Shown one piece after another: positions 19,290-28,463 of a stretch of 64,000 nt of DNA (the stretch's first letter is position 1; every line of letters starts with the position of its first letter). The DNA comes from Methanobrevibacter sp. (GTDB lineage: Archaea; Methanobacteriota; Methanobacteria; Methanobacteriales; Methanobacteriaceae): contig NZ_JAGAXX010000013.1 of NCBI RefSeq assembly GCF_017940815.1, positions 1-64,000 of the forward strand. The letters are read 5' to 3'. The notes beneath the pieces are model-generated. The model worked only from the letters and a program-made list of their open reading frames with translations. It was not told where the DNA came from and did no database searches. A program made the position numbers and the translations under genes.

Positions 19290-19520
19290 CTATTCTAACC
19301 ATATAGCATTTACTGGACAGAACATTTGGCATGTTCCACATTCTTCACATTTTTCAGGACTGAAAAGTTTGATGAATCCGTTTTCAACCATCATGATTAC
19401 TTCTTCAGTCTTAGCACCATTACCACCAGCGTTTTCTGGACTGATAGCAGCATTTACAGGACATGCAATTACACAAATCCCGCATCCTAAACAATTATCT
19501 TGATTAACTTTAAGTTCCAT
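19290..19520 (-). CDS. fwdG: formylmethanofuran dehydrogenase ferredoxin subunit G
   Basis: 76 residues with two [4Fe-4S] motifs, CLGCGICVIACP and CEECGTCQMFCP, separated by a longer linker than in ordinary 2[4Fe-4S] ferredoxins. FwdG passes electrons from FwdF to FwdB. AGGTGATT precedes the ATG, and the gene lies 8 nt after fwdF. Confidence 0.92.
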   Translation of the reverse strand: MELKVNQDNCLGCGICVIACPVNAAISPENAGGNGAKTEEVIMMVENGFIKLFSPEKCEECGTCQMFCPVNAIWLE

Positions 19521-19528
19521 CTAATCAC

Positions 19529-20626
19529 CTAATCTTTAATTGCATCTAAAGCTTCTTTCCAAGTAGTTGAGCTAATAGGTGTGTGGTCGATTTCAGTTCT
19601 GGTTACGGTAATTGCGCCGTTAGGACATGCTTTAGCACATGCTTTACATTTTACACAGTAATCATTGTTTGCAATTACGTGTTCCATTCTGGAACCAGGA
19701 CCTGAGGATACAGGGAATGCTAATGCGTTACATCCACAAATATCTACACAAGCTCCACAAGCTTGACATTTTTCATCGTCGATTTCAATAGAACCTTGGA
19801 ATGGTTTTTTGTGTTTAGCAGCGTCAGTTGGACATACTCCTTCACACCAGCCACAGAATACACAGAGTTCTGAGTCAATGATGGAGTTTCCTTTAACTAC
19901 AGCTTTTGAAGCGTCTAAGTCATATTCACCGTAGTTACATGCTCTACAAATTGCTTTGATAGCGTTGGTAGGACAGGATTTTTTACATACTAAACAGTAT
20001 ACACATGCATCTTTGTCGATAACAATGGATTCTTTTCCAGTTTCTTTATCAACAACGATTGCTTCTGCAGGACATAATTCTTCACATACACCACAGTAGA
20101 TACATTCGTTTTCGTCTACGTCGATTTCACCAGTTACTAAGTCAGCACGGTTTGGTAAAACTCTTTCGATAACGATTGCATCACGAGGACATGCGATTTC
20201 ACATCTTTTACAGTAAATACATTCATCATCATCAATTTCTGAGAAAGCGTTGTAATGAGGATATGCGTCGATTTCTTTGATTGGAGTGCCGTCAATAGTT
20301 AATACTAATGCATCAACAGGACATAATCCGGAGCACATACCACATAATACACATTTACTTTCGTCAATGCTAATTCTTTGAACATCAAAGTCTTCTTTGA
20401 AGTTTTGAGCAATCTTTTCGTGACCACTGAAGTAAACATCGTTTGAGATTCTGTGACGTGCGTCTACAGCAATTGCGTTTAAGGTAATTGCTTCAACAGG
20501 ACAAGTTGATTCACAAATCCCACAACCTAAACATACCTGGTCATTGAAAGACAAGTTTCTGACTTCTTCAGCAGATCTTGTAATGTCAAAGTTGTTGTCT
20601 TTAACCTCTTTTAAATTTCTAATCAT
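19529..20626 (-). CDS. fwdF: polyferredoxin subunit F
   Basis: 365 residues containing eight CxxCxxCxxxC motifs (beginning CLGCGICESTCP and ending CVKCKACAKACP), enough for eight [4Fe-4S] clusters. FwdF is the electron wire of the formylmethanofuran dehydrogenase complex and links it to heterodisulfide reductase or hydrogenase. The ATG at 20626 follows GGAGATTGA and is chosen over the TTG two codons upstream. It slightly overlaps the end of the HTH-ferredoxin gene. Confidence 0.92.
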   Translation of the reverse strand: MIRNLKEVKDNNFDITRSAEEVRNLSFNDQVCLGCGICESTCPVEAITLNAIAVDARHRISNDVYFSGHEKIAQNFKEDFDVQRISIDESKCVLCGMCSGLCPVDALVLTIDGTPIKEIDAYPHYNAFSEIDDDECIYCKRCEIACPRDAIVIERVLPNRADLVTGEIDVDENECIYCGVCEELCPAEAIVVDKETGKESIVIDKDACVYCLVCKKSCPTNAIKAICRACNYGEYDLDASKAVVKGNSIIDSELCVFCGWCEGVCPTDAAKHKKPFQGSIEIDDEKCQACGACVDICGCNALAFPVSSGPGSRMEHVIANNDYCVKCKACAKACPNGAITVTRTEIDHTPISSTTWKEALDAIKD

Positions 20627-21077
20627 ATTCAATCTCCAAAATTTTTATAGAATTAGTTGGGCAATCCTCGCTACATAGCTGACAACCGCAACATTGTATG
20701 GAGTCTGCATGCGCTTGCAATGATTCTAACTTAATAGCTTTCATTGTACATGCATTTACACATAAGCCGCAACCAATACAGGAATCTTCTATAATTACTT
20801 CGAAATCTCTTTCTCTGCAAATATTCACAATTTTTCGACTCTGTTCTGGTTCCTCAAATATTGCCTCGGCCATCCTTAGGAAATCTTTGGGACATAACTC
20901 GGTTATTGTCCTTGCAACATCGATTGAGTTCCAAGAAAGGTTTCTTCCATTCAGATAATGTGATATGGTAGACCTGTCAACACCAAGCTCGTCAGCAATT
21001 GTTTGATGACTTTCACCCGCATCTTTCAACTTGACCGCAGCCAAATATTTCAGACCAGATGCAATATGTTTCGGCAT
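20619..21077 (-). CDS. HTH-ferredoxin fusion protein, first gene of the fwd operon
   Basis: 152 residues. The N-terminal half is a helix-turn-helix (LKDAGESHQTIADELGVDRSTISHYLNG), the C-terminal half a 2[4Fe-4S] ferredoxin (CIGCGLCVNACT and CCGCQLCSEDCP). It takes the place of fwdH, the first gene of the Methanothermobacter fwdHFGDACB operon, but the DNA-binding half suggests it may sense the redox or iron-sulfur state and regulate the operon rather than only carry electrons. The ATG follows GGTGG. The gene starts a seven-gene operon, and a TGTGT-N7-ACACA dyad lies only 14 nt upstream of its start codon. Confidence 0.75.
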   Translation of the reverse strand: MPKHIASGLKYLAAVKLKDAGESHQTIADELGVDRSTISHYLNGRNLSWNSIDVARTITELCPKDFLRMAEAIFEEPEQSRKIVNICRERDFEVIIEDSCIGCGLCVNACTMKAIKLESLQAHADSIQCCGCQLCSEDCPTNSIKILEIEYD

Positions 21078-21090
21078 TTTGAACCACCAA

Positions 21091-21107
21091 TGTGTAATGA
21101 TAACACA
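21091..21107. promoter_or_regulatory. dyad site 1, TGTGT-N7-ACACA
   Basis: TGTGT (21091-21095) and ACACA (21103-21107) with a seven-base spacer, 14 nt upstream of the first fwd gene, in its leader or at its transcription start. Confidence 0.55.
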
Positions 21108-21168
21108 TATGTTTTCTTATATAAATATAGTTGCCTACTAGAATTAAATAGAAACTTTTATATATAAC

Positions 21169-21185
21169 TGTGGGAATACTACACA
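21169..21185. promoter_or_regulatory. dyad site 2, TGTGG-N7-ACACA
   Basis: Same 17-nt architecture with one mismatch (TGTGG). It abuts the TATA-like TTATATATAAAAG of the fwd promoter, on its upstream side as read on the minus strand. Confidence 0.5.
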
Positions 21186-21397
21186 AAAAATTTTTCTAAA
21201 ATTGATTAAAATTAAGATAGAAATAAATTAATAAATATAACTTACCCATTACATAAAAAATAATCCAATCAATTAATATAGATAAAATAAACTATTGTAA
21301 CTTCTCAAATATTAAAAAAAGAAAAAAAATCACTACAATTTTGTAATAAAAAATATAGTAAAAAGTATTACAAAAATGCCAAAAACCGACCTAAAAG

Positions 21398-21413
21398 TTT
21401 AGGTTAACCTAAA
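21398..21413. promoter_or_regulatory. 16-nt palindrome TTTAGGTTAACCTAAA
   Basis: A perfect palindrome, preceded by a third half-site ACCTAAA (21389-21395) so that two overlapping dyads exist. It lies upstream of the mobB promoter. Single AACCTAAAA half-sites recur near fdhC and fdhD. Confidence 0.5.
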
Positions 21414-21414
21414 A

Positions 21415-21431
21415 TGTGTAGTAACTACACA
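21415..21431. promoter_or_regulatory. dyad site 3, TGTGT-N7-ACACA (perfect)
   Basis: A 17-nt perfect palindrome apart from its central base, TGTGTAGT-A-ACTACACA. It lies 36 bp upstream of the likely mobB TATA box (ATATATAA at about 21467-21474). Confidence 0.6.
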
Positions 21432-21494
21432 TAATTCCGTTTAGAAATTTTTAATTAATACGAATGATATATAATATTATAAGGGGATTATAAA

Positions 21495-22532
21495 ATGAAG
21501 ATAGTATCTATTGTTGGTAAAAAAAATACCGGAAAAACTTCACTGACCGTGAAAGTTATTGAAGAGCTGACACGAAGGGGATACAATGTCGCTTCAATAA
21601 AGCATTCCCACCATTCAATAGAAATGGACAAGGAAAATACAGACACCTGGAAACACAAGCAGGCCGGTGCAAACCTGGTAGTTGGTGTGGGTTCAACAAC
21701 CTTTTTCAATGCAAGACAAGAAATGGACCTGAACAGGATACTGTACCTAATCAAACACATGGATGACTTTGATTTTGTAGTCATTGAAGGATACAAAAGC
21801 TACAACTATCCGAAAATCATCACTTCACCTAACGTGAGGGATGAATACACCATAAAGGAAGTTGATTCATTCACCATAGACGAGAAAGGCATTAGTGAAC
21901 TTGCAGATCTAATAGAAGAAAGAGGCCATGACATAGTTGACACACTCTTTGCAAACAATTGCGGATACAATGACGGCGAGACAATCGCATCAGAGATTAG
22001 AAACGGCAATCTAAAGGTTGATGATTTAGATAACGTCCAAGGCTATCTGTCAATAGATGGAAAAGTCGTTGGGTTAAACAGATTCGTAAGCGACTACCTG
22101 AAGCAAAGCGTGATGGGAGTCATAAACACCCTGAACCTTAAGGATTACGGTGTCGAAGACATTGGAAAGATAGAATTGGTAATCCCTAATGAAAATTCCC
22201 CTAAAAACCCAATAGATGCTGATTGTGAAATATTCATCAATAACAAGGCGATTCTGATTAATCACTTCACACGAAACATCGTTTCAAATTCCATAAAGGG
22301 AATGATCAATGCCCTCAAGACAGAAGATGATGTCAAGCTGATAGATATCGAGATTAAGAATATCGAGAACAATGAACTGGTCAATGCCGACATTGCACTC
22401 AAGACAAACGGCAATGATGTTGAGATTAATGAATTCACCCAGGGAATCCTAAAGGAAACAATTTTTGCAACAATCAACACGTTGAAGATTGATGAAGAGA
22501 TACATGAGATAAGAATTAAAGTGGAAGAATGA
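21495..22532 (+). CDS. mobB: MobB fused to a triple-repeat domain
   Basis: 345 residues. Residues 1 to about 165 are MobB, the GTP-binding partner of molybdopterin dinucleotide formation: P-loop [27 protein letters not shown] and [11 protein letters not shown]. Residues 183-345 hold three similar units of about 50 residues (183-232, 243-292, 298-345), each with a strand pair, an (N/E)xF motif, a helix ending in INTLK or INALK, and a final strand (IELVI, IDIEIK, IRIKV). I do not know this repeat elsewhere; it may bind cofactor, metal or a partner. GGGGATT precedes the ATG. moaA follows after 4 nt, and the fwd and fdh operons flank the pair, so the role in loading W/Mo pterin enzymes is well supported. 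Confidence 0.8.
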   Translation: MKIVSIVGKKNTGKTSLTVKVIEELTRRGYNVASIKHSHHSIEMDKENTDTWKHKQAGANLVVGVGSTTFFNARQEMDLNRILYLIKHMDDFDFVVIEGYKSYNYPKIITSPNVRDEYTIKEVDSFTIDEKGISELADLIEERGHDIVDTLFANNCGYNDGETIASEIRNGNLKVDDLDNVQGYLSIDGKVVGLNRFVSDYLKQSVMGVINTLNLKDYGVEDIGKIELVIPNENSPKNPIDADCEIFINNKAILINHFTRNIVSNSIKGMINALKTEDDVKLIDIEIKNIENNELVNADIALKTNGNDVEINEFTQGILKETIFATINTLKIDEEIHEIRIKVEE

Positions 22533-22536
22533 TAAC

Positions 22537-23466
22537 ATGCTAGAAAACGTTGTAAAAGACAAATATGAAAGACCGATTCTTTCACTAAGAATCACATTGA
22601 CAAACAGATGTAACGTTAACTGCCTATACTGCCACCATGACGGAATGGTCAAATCAAAGGATGAAATGACCGCAGACGAGCTATATACAATATGTAAAAT
22701 AGCCAAGAAGATTGGTGTGAGAAAAATCAGACTGTCCGGTGGAGAGCCATTGCTCAAAAAGGACATTGTGGAGATTGTTGAAAAAATCGCAAGCCTTGAG
22801 TTTAAGGACATTTCAATGACAACCAACGGAATTCTCTTGGAAAAATATGCTCAGGAGCTAAAGGATGCAGGACTTGACAGAGTTAACGTCAGCCTGGACA
22901 CACTCAACAGGGAAACATTTGAATTCATCACCAAAAAGGACTATCTTGAAGATGCCAAAAGAGGAATCCTTAAAGCTGTTGAAGTAGGATTGTACCCTGT
23001 AAAGATTAACATGGTCATAATGAAGGACATCAACCAGGACGAAATTGATGACATGTTCGAATTCTGTAAGGAAAACGACATTGTGCTTCAGCTGATTGAA
23101 TTGATTGAAAGTGAAAACTGCGATGACGACAAGTTCAGTGTGGACTATCACTACAAGCTAGACGATATCGAAAAAGAGCTGGCTGATATAGCTGATGACG
23201 TGCGAGAACGTGAATTTATGCAAGGCCGTAAAAAATATTACATTGACGGTGGAGAAATCGAGGTAGTTAAGCCTGTTGATAATGCTAAATTCTGCGCAAA
23301 CTGTTCCAGATTGAGAATAACACCTGACGGTAAAATCAAACCATGCCTGCTTAGAAACGACAATCTTGTCGAGCTGATTTCACATGTCCGATCTGGCGCA
23401 AGTGAGGATGAACTGGAAGAAATTTTCATAAATGGAATCAATAAACGTGAACCGTTTAATTCCTAA
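22537..23466 (+). CDS. moaA: GTP 3',8-cyclase
   Basis: 309 residues, radical SAM enzyme. [18 protein letters not shown] carries the SAM-cluster CxxxCxx[16 protein letters not shown] is the GGEP motif. The C-terminal [20 protein letters not shown] supplies cysteines of the second cluster. It starts molybdopterin synthesis from GTP; MoaC, encoded at 60891-61358 in this window, carries out the next step. It follows mobB by 4 nt and converges on fdhB. Confidence 0.93.
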   Translation: MLENVVKDKYERPILSLRITLTNRCNVNCLYCHHDGMVKSKDEMTADELYTICKIAKKIGVRKIRLSGGEPLLKKDIVEIVEKIASLEFKDISMTTNGILLEKYAQELKDAGLDRVNVSLDTLNRETFEFITKKDYLEDAKRGILKAVEVGLYPVKINMVIMKDINQDEIDDMFEFCKENDIVLQLIELIESENCDDDKFSVDYHYKLDDIEKELADIADDVREREFMQGRKKYYIDGGEIEVVKPVDNAKFCANCSRLRITPDGKIKPCLLRNDNLVELISHVRSGASEDELEEIFINGINKREPFNS

Positions 23467-23534
23467 TTATTATTTTTTTAATTGAAAATATAACAGTGTT
23501 AATTTAACATCTCAAAAAAAAGAAAAAGTTGGAA

Positions 23535-23553
23535 ATAAGGAAAGAATCCTTAT
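23535..23553 (-). terminator. terminator of the fdh operon
   Basis: ATAAGGA and TCCTTAT form a 7-bp stem around AAGAA that contains the fdhB stop codon. A pyrimidine tract with T8 follows on the minus strand (to about 23512). Confidence 0.65.
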
Positions 23554-24755
23554 AACCATTTAGCTTTGGATACATGGTCAGTGAATGGAAGTGGTTCGTC
23601 ACTACCCATACCTGGGACGTATCCGTAGATTTCTCTTACTTTGTTGTTTACGGTACTCCATACTTTAGCTACAGGGATTTCACATGGACATACTTCGGAA
23701 CATTGTCCACAGTTGGTACATGCGTCAACCATGTGTACTAAACGTGTTAAGTGGAAGAATGGAGCTGCAGGAGTGTATCCACCAGGTACCCATTCAGGAC
23801 CTTCAGCTTCGAGACAGCAGTCTTCACAGAAACATAATGGACATGCTTCACGACAACCGTAACATTTCATACATTTGGAGAATTCGTCTTCGTATTGGTA
23901 GAATACGTCAATGATGTCTCCAGTAGTACCTGCGTAATCAACTTCTTTTTTAGCTTGGGATTCTTTAAGCATGAAGTTGTTGATGTTTTCTCTGATTTTT
24001 ACACCTTTTTCGATAGGTTCAGCAGTTTCGATTAAACCAGCTTCAATAACTTTGTCTAATACGTCTGCACCTTTGTCTGAGAATACTTCAACAAAAGTAG
24101 CTTTACCAGCTAATTCTCCGATAACTCCCCAGTTACCTAAAGCTAAGTCAGCGTTGGAAGGGATTTTGAGATTACATCTTTGACAGTTTTCTCTTCTTCC
24201 CATACCTTGTTCTTCTAATTCATCGATTTTGAAACCTTTTTCACCATCAGCTGTTTCCATGATGAGTTTACCTTTTGCGATTTCTTCTTTGATAACATCT
24301 TTAGGATCTAATTCGTATACATCTCTAATCATGTTCATGGTTGGAACAGGTGACATAGTTCCACCACAGTTTACACCGATCATGATAACGTTATCTTCGA
24401 TGATTTTACCTTTTTTCATTAATTCACGGATGGTCATTGCATCACATGGTTTACATGCAACAGCAAGTTTCATGTATCTTGCACCATCTAAGTATTTGGA
24501 TACAAATTTAGCAATGTTTAAGGTACCACAGTGAATGGAACCTGCGGTTTTGATTACATCAGCAGGGTCAGTGATGAGAGTTGGTACACCATCATAAATA
24601 TCGTGACCTTGGGTTACACCAACGACACCGTCAACAATACCTTCTTCTAATAAGTATTTCATGATAGTGGTAACGACTCCACCGTACTCTCCTTTTTCTT
24701 TGATATCTTCAATAGCAGAGTATGCGTAGTACATATCATTAATTTTTGCGCTCAT
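23550..24755 (-). CDS. fdhB: F420-dependent formate dehydrogenase subunit beta
   Basis: 401 residues of the FrhB/FdhB family, which binds FAD, coenzyme F420 and iron-sulfur clusters. Cysteine motifs are seen at [10 protein letters not shown] (FrhB-type) and in the C-terminal ferredoxin domain, [16 protein letters not shown] and [16 protein letters not shown]. It passes electrons from FdhA to F420 and, in complexes with heterodisulfide reductase, to methanogenesis. AAGGAG precedes the ATG. The gene follows fdhA after 13 nt and ends the operon. Confidence 0.93.
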   Translation of the reverse strand: MSAKINDMYYAYSAIEDIKEKGEYGGVVTTIMKYLLEEGIVDGVVGVTQGHDIYDGVPTLITDPADVIKTAGSIHCGTLNIAKFVSKYLDGARYMKLAVACKPCDAMTIRELMKKGKIIEDNVIMIGVNCGGTMSPVPTMNMIRDVYELDPKDVIKEEIAKGKLIMETADGEKGFKIDELEEQGMGRRENCQRCNLKIPSNADLALGNWGVIGELAGKATFVEVFSDKGADVLDKVIEAGLIETAEPIEKGVKIRENINNFMLKESQAKKEVDYAGTTGDIIDVFYQYEDEFSKCMKCYGCREACPLCFCEDCCLEAEGPEWVPGGYTPAAPFFHLTRLVHMVDACTNCGQCSEVCPCEIPVAKVWSTVNNKVREIYGYVPGMGSDEPLPFTDHVSKAKWL

Positions 24756-24768
24756 TTAAATCTACTCC

Positions 24769-26934
24769 TTATTTACCTACAGTCAAAGTGGTAGTTGACA
24801 TGTCTTCTGCTTTAATTTCAGTGTCAGTACCTTCTTTGTAAACTTCGCCTTTCATTTCTACTACTTCAGGGAGTTTTTCTACGTTAATAGCACAAGCTTT
24901 TAATTCAACCATTTTAGATTTAGGGTCGAAAGAATCGGAGTTGGTTAATACGTTAGCAGCACATTCTACGAAGTGCATTGGAATGTTTACAATACCTTCT
25001 CTGATGTCATCAGTTACACGAGCAGGGATTGCGATTTCTCCTCTTCTGGAGTAAGCTTTTACTACTTCACCGTTGATAATTCCTCTAGCTTCAGCATCTT
25101 TAGTGTTGATTTCAATGAAACCGGTTTTAACTTCGTTGTTTAAGGTTTCACATCTTCTGGTCATTGCTGCGTGGTAGTGGAACAAGATCCTTGTAGTAGT
25201 TAATAATAATGGGTATTCTTCATCTACGGTTTCAACAGGTCCTTTGTGTTCTAATGCTTGGAAGACACCTAAACCATCAGGGTGTGCGAATTTTTCTTTG
25301 TGCATTAATGGTTGACATGGGTCATCTTCGGAAGGACAAGGCCAGTGAAGCGCTTCAGGAGTGTCTAATCTTTCACGGTTCATACCTGCCATGATAGGAG
25401 CACATTCTCTGATTTCATCGAAGATTTCTTCAGCAGATTCGTAGTGGAATAATGGTCTTGGTACGCCCATTCTAACAGCGATTTCTTCCATAATCTTCCA
25501 ATCTAACATTGCGCCTTCAGGAGGTTCTTGTGCTTTGTGTAAGCATTGTACTCTTCTTTCACCACTGGTGAAGGTACCTTCTTGTTCACCCCAACCTGCT
25601 GCAGGTAATACAACATCAGCACATTGTGCAGTGTCGGTTAAGAAACATTCTTGTACAACTAACATTTCTAAGTTTGCAAGTGCTTCTTTTGTGTGTGCTA
25701 CGTCTGCATCAGAGAGAACTGGGTCTTCCCCGTGGATGTATAATACTTTTAAGTCACCAGCGTGAGCAGCGTTCATCATTTCTACTAAGGTTAAACCAGG
25801 AGTGGTTGGTAAGTTAACTTCGTAACCTTCTCCACTGTAGTAGTCGTTGAACCATGCGGTGGTTTCTGGGTCTTTAACTTTTCTGTAACCTACGTAATCG
25901 GAAGGTAATGCACCCATATCACAAGCACCTTGTACGTTGTTTTGTCCTCTTAATGGGTTTACACCAGTACCTTGTCTACCAATGTTACCAGTTAACATTG
26001 CGAGGTTTGCAGTGGACATTACGTTATCTGCACCGTGAGAGTGTTCGGTAATACCTAATGAGTATACGATAGCTGCTTTGTCAGCAGATGCGTATTCTAC
26101 AGCTAAGTGTTCAATTACTTCAGGTTTGATTCCGGTAATTTCGGAAGCCATGTCTAAAGTGTATTTTTGTACGGTTTCTTTCATTTCTTCGAAACCTTTG
26201 GTTCTGTTTGCAATAAACTCATCATCTTGTAAGTCTTTGTCGATGATGACTTTAATCATAGCGTTCATTAAAGCTACGTCAGTACCAGTTTCAAATTGAA
26301 CATATTCGTCTGCGATTTTAGCGGTAGGAGTGAATCTTGGGTCTAATACAACTAATTTAGCACCGTTTTGTTTAGCTTGGATTAATTTACGTCCAAATAA
26401 TGGGTGTGCTTCCATGTTGTTTGATCCAATACAGAAGATGTAGTCAGCTTCTTTAATACTGTCGAATCCGTTGGTCATAGCACCGGAACCGAAAGTGGTA
26501 GCTAAACCTGCTACAGTAGGACCGTGACAAATACGTGCACAGTGGTCTACGTTTTGAGTACCACAAGCTACTCTTGCTAATTTTTGAGTAATGTAAATGT
26601 TTTCGTTAGGTGAACGAGCACATGCGTAGAATCCAACTTTGTTTGGATCTTCGTCAGATACTTCTTTGAGTTTGTTAGCAACTAAGTCTAATGCTTCATC
26701 CCAAGAAGCTTCTCTGAATTCACCGTTTTCTTTTATTAAAGGAGTAGTTAATCTGTCTTCCCTATTAATAAATTGGTATCCAAAGTTTCCTTTTGGACAT
26801 ACTTTACCCTCGTTTACAGGGTGTCTTTTTAAAGGTTCTACACCAACGATTTTGCCGTCTTTGACTACAAAGTTGAGTCCACAACCAGTACCACAGTACG
26901 GACAGATAGTTGGTACATATTTAATTTCAACCAT
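24769..26934 (-). CDS. fdhA: formate dehydrogenase subunit alpha (W/Mo catalytic)
   Basis: 721 residues, molybdopterin oxidoreductase. The N-terminal CPYCGTGCG begins the [4Fe-4S] motif, completed by KVCPKG. The metal ligand lies in [13 protein letters not shown] and is cysteine, so no selenocysteine is used. The C-terminal barrel ([18 protein letters not shown]) binds the second pterin guanine dinucleotide. It oxidises formate to CO2. It is somewhat longer than many archaeal FdhA proteins because of a C-terminal extension ending LTVGK. GGAGATT precedes the ATG; the upstream gap to fdhC carries a terminator-like hairpin. Confidence 0.94.
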   Translation of the reverse strand: MVEIKYVPTICPYCGTGCGLNFVVKDGKIVGVEPLKRHPVNEGKVCPKGNFGYQFINREDRLTTPLIKENGEFREASWDEALDLVANKLKEVSDEDPNKVGFYACARSPNENIYITQKLARVACGTQNVDHCARICHGPTVAGLATTFGSGAMTNGFDSIKEADYIFCIGSNNMEAHPLFGRKLIQAKQNGAKLVVLDPRFTPTAKIADEYVQFETGTDVALMNAMIKVIIDKDLQDDEFIANRTKGFEEMKETVQKYTLDMASEITGIKPEVIEHLAVEYASADKAAIVYSLGITEHSHGADNVMSTANLAMLTGNIGRQGTGVNPLRGQNNVQGACDMGALPSDYVGYRKVKDPETTAWFNDYYSGEGYEVNLPTTPGLTLVEMMNAAHAGDLKVLYIHGEDPVLSDADVAHTKEALANLEMLVVQECFLTDTAQCADVVLPAAGWGEQEGTFTSGERRVQCLHKAQEPPEGAMLDWKIMEEIAVRMGVPRPLFHYESAEEIFDEIRECAPIMAGMNRERLDTPEALHWPCPSEDDPCQPLMHKEKFAHPDGLGVFQALEHKGPVETVDEEYPLLLTTTRILFHYHAAMTRRCETLNNEVKTGFIEINTKDAEARGIINGEVVKAYSRRGEIAIPARVTDDIREGIVNIPMHFVECAANVLTNSDSFDPKSKMVELKACAINVEKLPEVVEMKGEVYKEGTDTEIKAEDMSTTTLTVGK

Positions 26935-26968
26935 TTTATAATCTCCAAAATAATATATTATTTTTTAA

Positions 26969-27000
26969 ATAAATAAAAAAAGAAGCTTTAAAAGCTTCTT
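26969..27000 (-). terminator. intra-operon hairpin with T-run between fdhC and fdhA
   Basis: AAGAAGCTTT and AAAGCTTCTT (26980-27000) flank one base. On the minus strand a T-rich tract (T7 then ATTTATTT) follows directly. It could reduce fdhAB expression relative to fdhC. Confidence 0.65.
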
Positions 27001-27014
27001 ATGAATTTACTAGC

Positions 27015-27821
27015 TTAGTCTTTTAAGTAGGTGTACCAGTAGATACATGCTACGAAGACTGCTCCACCAATGATGTTACCAATAGTAACAGGTACTAAGT
27101 TGTTAACAATAATAGTACTCCAAGTTACGCCTTTTGCACCTAAGAACATACCTAATGGTATGAAGAACATGTTTGCAACACTGTGCTCAAATCCTATGGT
27201 TACGAAAGCCATAATTGGGAACCAAATACCAACGATTTTACCAATGATATCATCTGATGCGTTAGCTAACCATACAGCTAAACATACAAGCCAGTTACAA
27301 CCGATAGCCTTGATCATAGCTACGGTGAAAGGCATGGTTACTTTACCTTCAGCTACAGCAATAGCTTTTGCAGAAATAGCATAAGCTGGTGCGGATGCGT
27401 CAGTAGGAGTAATACCTCCCATGTATGCGAGAACGTATGCAACGAATAATGCACCTACAAAGTTGAAAATCCAACTTATTACCCAGTTTTTAGCGAGACC
27501 GCCAACAGATGCGGAACCGTCTAAAACACCGAGGGTCATGAACATTACGTTACCAGTGAAGAGTTCTGATCCTGCGAGAACCACAATGATCAAACCTACA
27601 GGGAACACTGCACCGAATACGAATTTTTCTAAACCTAATGGTGCGCCAGCTTTTAACATACCAGCACTAGCTACGACAGCTAATAAACCACCAAATGCAA
27701 TATATGCTCCTGCTAAGAAGGAGAGTAATATTACATTAACAATATTTGCAGAGTTTTTTGAACCAGCAGTTGCGGAAATCGCTTTCGCCGTGTCTACTGG
27801 ACTTTTAAAAGATGAACTCAT
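27015..27821 (-). CDS. fdhC: formate transporter
   Basis: 268 residues of the formate-nitrite transporter (FNT) family, with six hydrophobic helices. The family signatures are recognisable in [27 protein letters not shown] and [16 protein letters not shown]. It is a pentameric channel for formate in the membrane, giving substrate to FdhAB. It heads the fdhCAB operon. GAGGTTGAT precedes the ATG, and the promoter TATA (about 27916-27931, minus strand) is flanked upstream by an AACCTAAAA half-site at 27946-27954. Confidence 0.93.
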   Translation of the reverse strand: MSSSFKSPVDTAKAISATAGSKNSANIVNVILLSFLAGAYIAFGGLLAVVASAGMLKAGAPLGLEKFVFGAVFPVGLIIVVLAGSELFTGNVMFMTLGVLDGSASVGGLAKNWVISWIFNFVGALFVAYVLAYMGGITPTDASAPAYAISAKAIAVAEGKVTMPFTVAMIKAIGCNWLVCLAVWLANASDDIIGKIVGIWFPIMAFVTIGFEHSVANMFFIPLGMFLGAKGVTWSTIIVNNLVPVTIGNIIGGAVFVACIYWYTYLKD

Positions 27822-28463
27822 ATTATCAACCTCTTTTATTCCCTTTTTATTTATTTTTTATAATACTAATGAATCCCACAATTTAGTTCAAAGAGTATTA
27901 TGATACTATATTTGATTGTTATATATAAAAAGGGTTTGTCATTAGAACCTAAAAGAAATATTTAAATAGTACAAAGGAATAAAATTAAACATAATGATAA
28001 ATCATGATGGATTAAGTACACATCGTGTAAAACTTCTTTTTTTAACTAAATTTCAATAATTAATAAGTAATTTTTTTATTTTCAATGTGAAAATCGTCAG
28101 ATTTATGAAATTAAATAGTAGGATTCTTATTTTAGGAAATATTTAAAAAAAATATCTATGTGAAAGAATATTAATATCGGTGTTTTGTGGACTAAAAATG
28201 CCTAAAATTCACATCAATTCAAATTTTATAAAAATTAAAAATTAAAAATCGAAGTAACTATTACAAAAAAATTTAACCTAAAAATAAATTATACCAGTTT
28301 TTAAAAAAAAATATTTGAAATATTATCAAAAAAAGATGGAATATTAAATTTAATATCTACAAGAATCAACGAATGTAATTATATTTGATAATCGAAAAAA
28401 GTCAAATCTGATAAGTTAATTAACATGATAAATAATAATTTATTATATATTAGGGGGACTTTC
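27822..28463. other. long divergent spacer between fdhC and fdhD
   Basis: 642 nt, very AT-rich, no gene seen on either strand. Elements noted are AACCTAAAA at 27946-27954 and 28275-28283, a 13-nt dyad TACAC-ATC-GTGTA at 28017-28029, and TATA-like TTTAAATAGT at 27961-27970. The Shine-Dalgarno of fdhD is at 28452-28457. The length is unusual for this compact genome. Confidence 0.5.
28017..28029. promoter_or_regulatory. dyad TACAC-ATC-GTGTA
   Basis: A perfect 5-bp inverted repeat in the fdhC-fdhD spacer. Its half-sites are those of the TGTGT-N7-ACACA sites in the opposite orientation, so any relation is only suggestive. Confidence 0.35.

Larger units (their letters stand above)
21078..21494. 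other. divergent regulatory spacer between fwd and mobB-moaA
   Basis: 417 nt of AT-rich DNA without a gene. It carries the promoters of the fwd operon (minus) and of mobB (plus) and an unusual density of dyads: TGTGT-N7-ACACA type sites at 21091-21107, 21169-21185 and 21415-21431, and the 16-nt palindrome TTTAGGTTAACCTAAA at 21398-21413. A minus-strand TATA box is likely at about 21156-21167 and another at about 21118-21127. Confidence 0.6.

Noticed and set aside
24769-26934. Selenocysteine codon in fdhA or fwdB
   Set aside because: Both reading frames are uninterrupted and have cysteine at the metal-ligand position.
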